From: Hungateiclostridiaceae bacterium UBA3934
GTDB taxonomy: Bacteria > Bacillota > Clostridia > Acetivibrionales > DTU013
NCBI GenBank assembly: GCA_002385815.1
Contig: DGEE01000062.1
Span: forward strand, 1 to 5,140
DNA length: 5,140 nt
Direction of reading: 5' to 3'
Within the stretch, counting starts at the first letter, position 1. The number at the start of each line of letters is the position of its first letter. The notes beneath the pieces are model-generated. The model had not been told where the DNA came from. It ran no database searches and was given only the letters and a program-made list of their open reading frames with translations. This document shows positions 1 to 5,140 of the stretch, piece by piece. The position numbers were made by a program, and so were the translations under genes.

Positions 1-1
1 C

Positions 2-718
2 ATGGAAAAATATGACCGGAGTTCGTCCAAGTGCATCATATACTTTGTTGTAGGCTCCCTGATCTTCCACTGGACCAGGCATGCCGGCTATGGGCTTGAT
101 TATCTCAATAAAGCTGTCACTACCGGGATCGAAGCAGGGAATCTCGTGATCGTGGGCTATGCCCATTGCATTCTCCTTGAAAACCAGTATATCATGGGGG
201 CCCCATTGGAGAAGCTGAACGATGAGATGCGTGAGAAGTATGAGGTAATCAAAAAGATAAAGCATCACAATCTCATGGTGAATGCAGCCATATACGATTC
301 GGTGGTATCTGCACTGACGGGAAGGAAGACAGATTCGCTGGCAGATGGCGTAGAAAAGCTTGGGAAGACGGAGTTGCTCCATCTGGCTCAGAAGGATAAA
401 TCTGCACTGGCGACGTTCTATTGCTGCAGGATGCAGATGTATTTCATGATGGGGGATCACAGGTCGGCCCTGTCGATGTCTGAGAAAGTAAGGCCTCTTG
501 TGGGTGCCATTATAGGCTTCCTGGTCTACGCCGAATATTTTTTCTATGATTCACTGACTATCACAGCCGCATATAAAGACCTGCCAAAGAGCGAGCAGAG
601 GAGATATATGAAAGTGTTGAAGGGGAATATGCGCAAGCTGAAAAAATGGGCACAGTCTTGTAAGGAAAATTTTGAGCACAAATACCTGCTGATATGCGCG
701 CAGACAGTGGCTGTCTGA
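2..718 (+). pseudogene. TPR-like region of a large multidomain (ATPase/GAF/LuxR) signalling regulator; partial, truncated
   Basis: This is an internal fragment of a very large signal-transduction protein. Family members carry a kinase-like and/or AAA-type ATPase N-terminus, a long helical TPR-like region, a GAF domain and a LuxR or histidine-kinase output. The frame is open at the left edge and the first ATG aligns with the middle of the family, so the true start is upstream of the window. Family-typical segments are HWTRHAGYGLDYLNKAV (residues 23-39), a GIEAGN/GYAH stretch (42-55) and ENFEHKYLL (222-230). In relatives the helical repeats continue well past HKYLL; here the match stops and five unrelated residues (QTVAV) lead to TGA. 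The GAF/LuxR half resumes in another frame at 694, so an out-of-frame internal deletion is the simplest reading. No membrane segment is evident; the product would be cytosolic. The family assignment is from recalled sequence patterns, not a search. Confidence 0.6.
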
Positions 719-1329
719 TTTTTGAGAAGGATGGCGAGTTGTTCATAGAAGCCATAAAAGATAGCGGCAATGACAAGCCGGAAGCAAAAACCATATTCCC
801 GGAGGATTACGAAGAAATTGCAAAATCCGTTGTCCGCTATGTAGCCCGGACATCGGATACGGTGGTCATAAACCTGGGAGAGCAAGCCGGGATCTTTTCC
901 AATGACCATTACATAACCGAGTCGAACCCCAAATCCATAGCATGCCTGCCGTTGTTGTTCCAGGGCATCCCCTTCGGAGTATTGTACCTTGAAAACAACT
1001 TCCTGCCGGGAGTTTTTGCGCCTGCTCGGTTAGAGGCGGTGAAGCTCTTGTCCGCCCAGATAGCATATGCCAAAAAGCTGCAGGATTACATAGCAGAAGA
1101 GCCTGCTGATGACAGTACCGGCCATTCCGGCATCGTCGAGTACCTTACCGACAGGGAGACTGAGGTACTGGAGCTCATCGCCGAAGGCCTCTCCAACATG
1201 GAGATAAGTGAAAAACTGCATATGTCAGTAAACACTGTAAAAACTCATGTCAAGAACATATACAGCAAGCTGAGTGTAAACAGGAGAGTACAGGCGGTCC
1301 AGAAGGCCAGGGAACTCAAGCTGCTCTGA
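694..1329 (+). CDS. GAF (partial) + LuxR-type helix-turn-helix regulator, C-terminal part of the broken upstream gene
   Basis: A 211-residue open frame. Residues 1-130 match the later two thirds of a GAF sensor domain as found in large ATPase/GAF regulators: GCLIFEKDGELFIEA (6-20), SVVRYVART (45-53), then SIACLPLLFQGIPFGVLYLEN (81-101). The first GAF strand and helix are missing. Residues 150-211 are a complete LuxR-family DNA-binding domain: LTDRETEVLELIAEGLSN, then the recognition helix region NTVKTHVKNIYSKL. ATG 694 is the first possible ATG because this frame has a stop at 673-675, but it has no clear Shine-Dalgarno and overlaps the preceding frame by 25 bases. Translation would need coupling to that frame. 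It may be a non-functional remnant, or a freed DNA-binding output module that lacks its sensor and ATPase. Protein identity is sure; functionality is uncertain. Confidence 0.75.
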   Translation: MRADSGCLIFEKDGELFIEAIKDSGNDKPEAKTIFPEDYEEIAKSVVRYVARTSDTVVINLGEQAGIFSNDHYITESNPKSIACLPLLFQGIPFGVLYLENNFLPGVFAPARLEAVKLLSAQIAYAKKLQDYIAEEPADDSTGHSGIVEYLTDRETEVLELIAEGLSNMEISEKLHMSVNTVKTHVKNIYSKLSVNRRVQAVQKARELKLL

Positions 1330-1352
1330 TAAGATGCCTGACACCATACAGT

Positions 1353-1381
1353 CAGCTGTTTGGCTGCAGCTTAAACAGCTG
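1353..1381. repeat. Inverted repeat just after the LuxR-type gene
   Basis: Perfect 9-base arms, CAGCTGTTT (1353-1361) and AAACAGCTG (1373-1381), flank an 11-base spacer that contains the palindrome GCTGCAGC. It starts 23 bases after the LuxR-type stop codon. A run of T does not follow, so it is not a standard intrinsic terminator. It could be a protein-binding dyad or a weak 3'-end hairpin. Confidence 0.45.
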
Positions 1382-1406
1382 GCTGATGTGTATGGCACCA
1401 CTCCAT

Positions 1407-1453
1407 TAATCACCTTTTTGGGTGATTACCTTATAAAGCAAAGAAGCTATAAT
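1407..1453 (+). promoter_or_regulatory. Dyad-bearing promoter of the GNAT unit (copy 1)
   Basis: An 8-base dyad, TAATCACC (1407-1414) and GGTGATTA (1421-1428) around TTTTTG, ends 19 bases before a perfect TATAAT (1448-1453). The right arm covers where a -35 box would be, and no good TTGACA is present, so the site resembles an operator or activator site rather than an RNA hairpin. The inner core ATCACC-N6-GGTGAT, the 21-base spacing and TATAATGT all recur at 2764-2810, which strongly supports function. The LuxR-type domain encoded just upstream is a candidate binder by position only. Confidence 0.6.
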
Positions 1454-1535
1454 GTTGAATAAAGGACTTTTATGTCGAAAGACAACACTTGGATGATTTG
1501 CTTTCAAATTCCGGCTTGCTGCAGGAGGGGCGCAG

Positions 1536-2090
1536 ATGTCCTATAGTTACACCTATCGAAAAGTTATTTGCAGTAACGACGATGACTATGAGATGTTCAC
1601 CAGGTTTTTCATGGAGAACCGCAGTTCGTTTTACCATCCTTACAGTGTAAAAGGTGTCCTGTTTATCATCGAAAACAGCATCAGATGCGGCAATATCATT
1701 CTGCTCCTGAACGAGCTGGACGAGCCGGTAGGGCTCATTATCTATTATATTGGTACCCGGCAGAACAATTATGAGGACAGGCATGTCGGATATATCGACT
1801 TTATCCTTATCCGTAAGGACTACCATGGCACAAGAGTTTTTCTGGATGGTATGAAAGCCATATTGGAAGCCATGGAAAATGCAGGAGTCGAAGAGATCCG
1901 ATTCTGCGCGGATTCTGAAAATCCTTATTTAAGGGTTCTTTATGCCAAACTGGCGAAAGTGGTGGACCGGGTCCATTACGACAAGCAGAGCAGGGAGTAC
2001 CTGGTAACATATACCGAAGAGGATGTGTATTCCATGAAGCTGGCGGATTATGCCCGGATCGTAAACAGATTTTTAAAAAGAAAGCAATGA
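1536..2090 (+). CDS. GNAT-fold N-acetyltransferase-like protein, copy A
   Basis: Encodes 184 residues. The start is set by AGGAGG at 1523-1528 with a 7-base spacer. The pattern is that of a GNAT acyltransferase, whose members move an acyl group from acyl-CoA to an amine: strands NIILLLNELDEPVGLIIYY (53-71), strand HVGYIDFILI (83-92), a CoA-loop region RKDYHGTRVFLDG (93-105), a helix, strand VEEIRFCAD (118-126), and the C-terminal NPYLRVLYAKLAK (129-141) typical of the family. The CoA loop is divergent: HGTR replaces the usual R-G-x-G/A, so activity is not assured. The substrate cannot be inferred. Copy B (2231-2731) is a paralogue alignable almost without gaps over about 100 residues. The extra C-terminal 30 residues are charged (ending LKRKQ). 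It is cytosolic, with no signal peptide, and is probably transcribed from the dyad promoter at 1407-1453 together with copy B. Confidence 0.7.
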   Translation: MSYSYTYRKVICSNDDDYEMFTRFFMENRSSFYHPYSVKGVLFIIENSIRCGNIILLLNELDEPVGLIIYYIGTRQNNYEDRHVGYIDFILIRKDYHGTRVFLDGMKAILEAMENAGVEEIRFCADSENPYLRVLYAKLAKVVDRVHYDKQSREYLVTYTEEDVYSMKLADYARIVNRFLKRKQ

Positions 2091-2230
2091 AAAGTATCCA
2101 TATAATGCTTCAGATATGATATGAGCCCTGGCGAGGAACTGACCTGTGATTATATCGCTCGACATGAAAGATTGGCTGTGTTCTCTTATATCAGAAGTAT
2201 GGAGTGGCTATTCAGGTTTGGAGAGGATTT

Positions 2231-2731
2231 ATGTTTAGGATCGGTGTATGCCGAAGTGAAAGTGAATTCGAGAAGGGGTTGGATTTTCTGTTGCGGAACA
2301 GGCGGGACTTTCTTCCAGGCTTAAACCTGGGTCAAATCCTGTACCTTTATAAAGGATGTCTCCATTATGGATAAGTAATAGCTGCGTGGAACAAAAGCGG
2401 AGAGATGGTCGGTATACTGGGATATGTCAATGTTCCTCCGGAAAGAAACAAAGATCATCAGGTAAGCCTGAGAATAGCCTGCATCGCTGAACCTTACAGA
2501 AGGACCGGGCTTTTTTATCAGGGTCTGAAATTCCTGGCAGGTTATTTTTCCGACAGAGAGAGCAAAGTTGAAAAAATCGACTTGTTTGCCCCGGAGAAGA
2601 ATAAGTATCTGAACAATCTTTTCTCAAAATTTGCAATGCGTGAGCCCACTGTACAGTACAATTACATGGGAACACTGAACCACTTTTCAGTAACTTTGGA
2701 ACAACTGAATAAATTCCGTGACCGACCCTGA
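2231..2731 (+). pseudogene. GNAT-fold acetyltransferase-like protein, copy B, interrupted by an in-frame TAA
   Basis: Two adjacent pieces in one frame make a 166-residue GNAT paralogue of copy A. ATG 2231 has GGAG (2220-2223) 7 bases upstream. Residues 1-47 (MFRIGVCRSESEFEKGLDFL and on to CLHYG) match copy A residues 7-52. Codon 48 is TAA (2372-2374), where copy A has Asn53. The frame then continues with VIAAWNKSGEMVGILGYVNV, matching copy A's IILLLNELDEPVGLIIYYIG. Further matches are the CoA-loop region AEPYRRTGLFYQGL (86-99) and VEKIDLFAPEKNKYLNNLFS, aligned with copy A's VEEIRFCADSENPYLRVLYA. Everything except the one stop looks intact, so the nonsense change is recent or a sequence error. 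An internal restart at ATG 2405 would give 108 residues lacking the first strands. It lies 140 bases after copy A, probably in one transcript. Confidence 0.7.
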
Positions 2732-2740
2732 TTTCCAGTT

Positions 2741-2810
2741 TGTGTACATGAATATCCAGGCAAATCACCTGTTCGGGTGATGTGCTAATAACAGAAAAAA
2801 AGTATAATGT
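2741..2810 (+). promoter_or_regulatory. Dyad-bearing promoter, duplicate (copy 2)
   Basis: The arms ATCACC (2764-2769) and GGTGAT (2776-2781) around TGTTCG are followed by exactly 21 bases and then TATAATGT (2803-2810). Against the first module (1409-1455), 35 of 47 aligned bases agree by my count: 16 of 18 in the dyad, 11 of 21 in the spacer and all 8 of the -10 block. Weaker similarity (TGTGTA, TCCA) extends upstream to 2741, which pairs with 1387. It would drive transcription into the decayed region 2811-3210, where no good gene remains. Confidence 0.55.
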
Positions 2811-2849
2811 CAGATGAGAAAGAATATTGTCTGAAAATCACTACTGTGT

Positions 2850-3060
2850 GGTCGGCCTGCGATGCCGGCTCCAGTGTGACCGGACGTGATACGGATCGAT
2901 GTTGATTCAAAAAAACCGGCATGCATCAGCAACAGATGAGGCAGAAAGTTGGGCCAGATGTCATGAGAACTTACGGGTGATTCCCAGCAGGGAGGTGAAA
3001 CCATGAGAATATATTCTGCAAACCCTGTTTGTGACGGTGGTCATGATCAGATGTTATAAA
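2850..3060 (+). pseudogene. Decayed remnant of GNAT copy A (A')
   Basis: No intact gene is present, but ordered matches to copy A survive in shifting frames. The codons at 2886-2918 read VIRIDVDSKKP, matching copy A EIRFCADSENP (120-130). Just before them AMPAPV then a stop mirrors AMENAGV (112-118). After a frame change, AESWARCH and, further on, SRE (AGCAGGGAG, 2986-2994) match copy A AKVVDRVH (140-147) and SRE (152-154). The N-terminal half seems deleted, joining leader sequence to the C-terminal half. Several stops and frameshifts rule out function. The blocks lie in the right order between the duplicated promoter and the copy-B remnant, which makes chance unlikely, but each block alone is weak. 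Confidence 0.45.
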
Positions 3061-3095
3061 CTGGAAGTGGCAAGTTATTGCAGGAACAGTTGAAT

Positions 3096-3310
3096 TATTC
3101 AGGTAGAAAGAAAACATATGGCTTAAAGTGATGCATGCCAAAACTATGATGGATCGTATGCTGGCTTGATTTTCTGTTGTGGTGCAGGCGGGATTTTTCC
3201 CGCTTTTATTTTTTGGCCGATTTCCGGAGCTTATGAGCAGCCTGGAGAAAAACGTGAAAGGGAGCCTTTCAGTGCAGAGCCGGTCAGAAAGGCAACCGGG
3301 GCTCAGCCGG
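3096..3310 (+). pseudogene. Decayed remnant of GNAT copy B (B')
   Basis: At DNA level, TATTCAGGT (3096-3104) is identical to 2209-2217 and in both places lies 13 bases before an ATG (3118 here, 2231 in copy B). GATTTTCTGTTG at 3168 equals 2282, and 26 of 30 bases agree from there, encoding LDFLL and RRDF in both. Codon 3 is TAA (3124-3126), and one base is lost between the ATG and 3168. Later blocks are weaker: a stop-AAW stretch (3234-3245) against copy B's stop-VIAAW, and AEPVRKATG (3274-3300) against the CoA-loop AEPYRRTG. Internal deletions have shortened it. An intrinsic terminator now lies inside it. It is clearly non-coding today. Confidence 0.55.
3188..3214 (+). terminator. Intrinsic terminator upstream of the GH43 gene
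   Basis: The stem GCGGGA / TCCCGC with a TTTT loop (3188-3203) is followed directly by TTTTATTTTTT (3204-3214). It would stop transcription coming from the GNAT region and insulate the GH43 promoter. It lies within the copy-B remnant; the matching part of copy B (around 2302-2320) cannot form the same hairpin. Confidence 0.8.
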
Positions 3311-3338
3311 CGGGCATGCGGGGGCGCAGGTCCTGGCA

Positions 3339-3378
3339 AGTAAAACGTTTGACTAACATACTCCTGAGATTATATAAT
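3339..3378 (+). promoter_or_regulatory. Promoter of the GH43 gene with a LacI-type operator over the -35 box
   Basis: TTGACT (3349-3354), an 18-base spacer and TATAAT (3373-3378) make a good sigma-A promoter; a second TATAAT overlaps at 3378-3383. The 16-base palindrome AGTAAAACGTTTGACT (3339-3354) pairs at 7 of 8 positions around a central CG, the form typical of LacI/GalR-family operators, and includes the whole -35 box. Repression lifted by a sugar ligand is the likely logic. The regulator gene is not in the window. Confidence 0.7.
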
Positions 3379-3411
3379 ATAATCGCTACAACATGCAAAG
3401 GAGTGTAAGCC

Positions 3412-4833
3412 ATGACCATGAAAAAGCAAGGATACAATCCCTATCTTCCATCATGGGAGTATATCCCCGATGCAGAGCCCTATGTTTTTGACGGCAGGGT
3501 CTATATTTACGGATCTCATGACCGGTTCAACGGGTATGTTTACTGCCTGAACGATTATGTATGCTGGTCGGCGCCTGTTGATGACCTTTCAGACTGGCGC
3601 TATGAAGGTGTGATCTATAAAAAGACGGACGATCCGCTGAACCCGGACGGAAGCATGTGCCTGTACGCGCCTGATGTCACTGTCGGTCCCGACGGACGAT
3701 ACTATTTATATTATGTTCTTGACAAGGTTCCGATAGTGTCAGTTGCTGTTTGTGACACACCTGCAGGCAAGTACGAGTTCTACGGCTACGTGCAGTATCC
3801 TGACGGAACACGGCTTGGAGAAAGGGAAGGAGATCAGCCTCAGTTCGATCCGGGGCTGCTGACGGAAGGCGATGTGACCTATCTGTATACAGGATTCTGC
3901 CCCAAAGGTGATAAATCCAGGAAAGGCCCCATGGTCACGGTACTGGGTCCGGATATGCTCACCATTGTTGAGGAACCGAAATTTATCGCTCCAAGCGAGC
4001 CATACAGCAAAGGAAGCGGATATGAAGGGCATGAATTTTTCGAGGCCCCGTCGATAAGAAAGCGGGGAGACACATATTATTTCGTATACTCTTCCGTTGT
4101 CTTCCATGAGTTGTGCTATGCCACGAGCAAATATCCGACGAAAGACTTTGTCTTTGGCGGAGTGATCGTCAGCAACAGTGATCTGCACATAGATACATAT
4201 AAGCCGGCCGATAAACCAATGTTCTATGGAGGCAACAACCACGGCAGCATCGTTGAAATCAACGGACAATGGTATATTTTTTATCACAGGCATACCAATG
4301 GCACCAATTTCAGCAGACAGGCCTGCATGGAACCCATCACGTTCCGTGAGGACGGATCCATACCCCAGGTGGAAATGACATCCTGCGGTCCCAACGGAGG
4401 GCCTCTCGAAGGGCGCGGAGAATATCCGACATATCTGGCATGCAACCTTTTCTGCAGCGAAGAGTCTCTTTACACCGACTGGACCGCATCCTGGATGAAC
4501 AACCAGTTCCCCAAGATAACCCAGGACGGGAAGGATGGAGACGAGGAGATCGGCTATATCGCCAATATGAAGGATTCGGCAACTGCGGGATTCAAATACT
4601 TCGACTGCGAAGGAATAAAGAAGGTGAAAATCAAGACAAGAGGATACTGCAAAGGTGTCTTTGAGGTGAGGACAGCCTGGGACGGACCGGTTCTTGGCAC
4701 GATCCCCGTGGGATTCTCAAATATATGGAAAGAATATTCCGCCGACATTACCATACCTGACGGGATCAATGCACTTTATTTCACATTTAAGGGCGAAGGA
4801 AGCGCTCACTTTGGCTCATTCACACTGGAGTAG
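3412..4833 (+). CDS. Glycoside hydrolase family 43 protein with a C-terminal beta-sandwich domain
   Basis: A 473-residue enzyme of the five-bladed beta-propeller GH43 family, which cleaves beta-xylosides, alpha-L-arabinofuranosides or related hemicellulose side chains; the exact substrate is not clear from sequence. Likely catalytic residues are Asp20 (base, in IPDAEPYVF), Asp88 (in LYAPDVTV) and Glu211 (acid, in FFEAPSI). His277 (NNHGS) and YHRHT (291-295) are also family-typical. Residues from about 345, and clearly 393-473 (GFKYFDCEGIKKVKIKTRGY and on to GSFTLE), look like a CBM6-type beta-sandwich. There is no signal peptide, so it should act in the cytoplasm on imported oligosaccharides. 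ATG 3412 is preferred to ATG 3418 because AAAGGAG (3397-3403) lies 8 bases before it. It appears monocistronic, with its own promoter (3339-3378), and a hairpin follows at 4903-4945. Confidence 0.9.
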   Translation: MTMKKQGYNPYLPSWEYIPDAEPYVFDGRVYIYGSHDRFNGYVYCLNDYVCWSAPVDDLSDWRYEGVIYKKTDDPLNPDGSMCLYAPDVTVGPDGRYYLYYVLDKVPIVSVAVCDTPAGKYEFYGYVQYPDGTRLGEREGDQPQFDPGLLTEGDVTYLYTGFCPKGDKSRKGPMVTVLGPDMLTIVEEPKFIAPSEPYSKGSGYEGHEFFEAPSIRKRGDTYYFVYSSVVFHELCYATSKYPTKDFVFGGVIVSNSDLHIDTYKPADKPMFYGGNNHGSIVEINGQWYIFYHRHTNGTNFSRQACMEPITFREDGSIPQVEMTSCGPNGGPLEGRGEYPTYLACNLFCSEESLYTDWTASWMNNQFPKITQDGKDGDEEIGYIANMKDSATAGFKYFDCEGIKKVKIKTRGYCKGVFEVRTAWDGPVLGTIPVGFSNIWKEYSADITIPDGINALYFTFKGEGSAHFGSFTLE

Positions 4834-4899
4834 GTCCTGTGTCGGGCGCAGCATCCAGACACTGATTCTGGAACTGCGTCATGTTGAATACTCACAGTC

Positions 4900-4945
4900 A
4901 AAAAACCCTTCCGGTATCTGTGCTTACAGACTGCCGGAAGGGTTT
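4900..4945 (-). terminator. Hairpin terminator between convergent genes
   Basis: Twelve-base arms AAACCCTTCCGG (4903-4914) and CCGGAAGGGTTT (4934-4945) enclose an inner 5-base stem TCTGT/ACAGA (4917-4921, 4926-4930) with loop GCTT. The A run at 4900-4905 becomes a U run on the minus strand, so it best terminates the dehydrogenase gene. On the plus strand only TTT ends the stem, so it may end GH43 transcripts less efficiently or just protect their 3' ends. Confidence 0.8.
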
Positions 4946-5008
4946 ATCAATGAATAAGTGTCCGGGTATCGTGACTGGCATCATTATGTCTGCCTGACTG
5001 TATTGCCA

Positions 5009-5140
5009 TCACTTTATTTCTTCGTCGAAAACCACCGCTACTTTCCCACATTTGCCTTCTGCCATAAGACGATAGGCTTCTGATACGTTTTCAAGAGTAA
5101 AGCGGTGTGTTACGAGATCTTCGGGATGAATGCCCCACCG
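5009..5140 (-). CDS. Zinc-dependent alcohol dehydrogenase-like protein (MDR superfamily), C-terminal end
   Basis: The minus strand is open from the right edge to a TGA at 5009-5011, giving 43 residues that start RWGIHPEDLVTHRF and continue TLENVSEAYRLMAEGKCGKV, ending VAVVFDEEIK. PEDLVTHRF, the helix EAYRLMAEG and the final K-VAVVFD strand are the usual C-terminus of zinc-type medium-chain dehydrogenases (alcohol, sorbitol and threonine dehydrogenase relatives), which oxidise alcohols or polyols with NAD(P). The catalytic and nucleotide-binding parts lie beyond the window, so the substrate is unknown. It converges on the GH43 gene, and the hairpin at 4900-4945 is its likely terminator. Confidence 0.85.
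   Translation of the reverse strand, partial: RWGIHPEDLVTHRFTLENVSEAYRLMAEGKCGKVAVVFDEEIK

Noticed and set aside
667..673. AAATTTT in the correct phase (A AAT TTT) for -1 programmed frameshifting near the TPR/GAF junction.
   Set aside because: A -1 shift there runs straight into TGA at 673-675, so it cannot join the TPR frame to the GAF frame. The missing homologous segment points to a deletion.
2101..2106. TATAAT between copies A and B as a separate promoter for copy B.
   Set aside because: No -35 hexamer is present at a suitable distance and the upstream dyad is absent; co-transcription with copy A is simpler.
2121..2324. A 67-residue frame overlapping the start of GNAT copy B.
   Set aside because: It has no Shine-Dalgarno, and its second half is the shifted frame of copy B, which has the better start and clear homology at 2231.
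2372..2374. Recoding of the in-frame stop in GNAT copy B.
   Set aside because: It is TAA, which is not used for selenocysteine (TGA) or pyrrolysine (TAG), and no supporting structure is evident.
2899..3006. A 35-residue plus-strand frame with protein-like composition.
   Set aside because: It contains the AESWARCH and SRE remnants of copy A after a frame change; it has no ribosome binding site and is best explained as fossil coding sequence.
3003..3059. An 18-residue frame with an excellent Shine-Dalgarno (GGAGGTG at 2991-2997).
   Set aside because: The ribosome-binding-like sequence aligns with the SRE codons of the decayed GNAT copy A, so it is probably a coincidence within a fossil gene.
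3166..3408. An 80-residue plus-strand frame running up to the GH43 gene.
   Set aside because: It passes through the intrinsic terminator and the GH43 promoter, has no ribosome binding site, and reads the copy-B remnant in mixed frames.
3739..4293. A 184-residue minus-strand frame opposite the GH43 gene.
   Set aside because: It is fully antisense to a strongly supported GH43 coding region and shows no recognisable domain.

Overview
The window looks like the chromosome of a Bacillota (Firmicutes) bacterium, probably a clostridium or a Paenibacillus relative. The reasons are strong AGGAGG-type ribosome binding sites, good TTGACA/TATAAT promoters, moderate GC, a cytoplasmic glycoside hydrolase family 43 enzyme, a zinc-dependent alcohol dehydrogenase and a large GAF/LuxR regulator. 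The exact genus is a guess.

Layout. (1) 1-1329: the rest of a very large multidomain regulator (TPR-like region, then GAF, then LuxR helix-turn-helix). A segment between the TPR region and the GAF domain appears deleted, leaving two pieces in different frames that overlap by 25 bases. The 5' end of the gene lies outside the window. (2) 1387-2731: a small transcription unit. A dyad (ATCACC-N6-GGTGAT) sits 21 bases before a TATAATGT -10 box. It is followed by two paralogous, divergent GNAT-fold acetyltransferase genes: copy A (1536-2090, intact) and copy B (2231-2731, interrupted by one in-frame TAA at 2372). (3) 2741-about 3310: no intact gene, but not featureless. It starts with the same dyad + 21 bases + TATAATGT module, followed by decayed remnants of copy A and then of copy B, in the same order. 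I read it as an old tandem duplication of the whole unit in an advanced state of decay. An intrinsic terminator (3188-3214) now lies inside the copy-B remnant. (4) 3339-4833: a GH43 glycosidase gene with its own promoter, overlapped by a LacI-type palindrome, and a good ribosome binding site. (5) 4900-4945: a strong hairpin terminator between convergent genes. (6) 5009-5140: the C-terminal end of a zinc-dependent alcohol dehydrogenase-like gene on the minus strand.

How they work together. The GH43 gene appears to be a separately regulated sugar-utilisation gene, and the dehydrogenase end downstream would fit polyol or sugar metabolism. The GNAT cassette and the broken LuxR regulator look like a decaying accessory patch. 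The LuxR C-terminal piece keeps an intact DNA-binding domain directly upstream of the dyad-bearing promoter, so it could in principle regulate the cassette, but nothing here proves it. The most unusual content is the GNAT cassette and its fossil duplicate.
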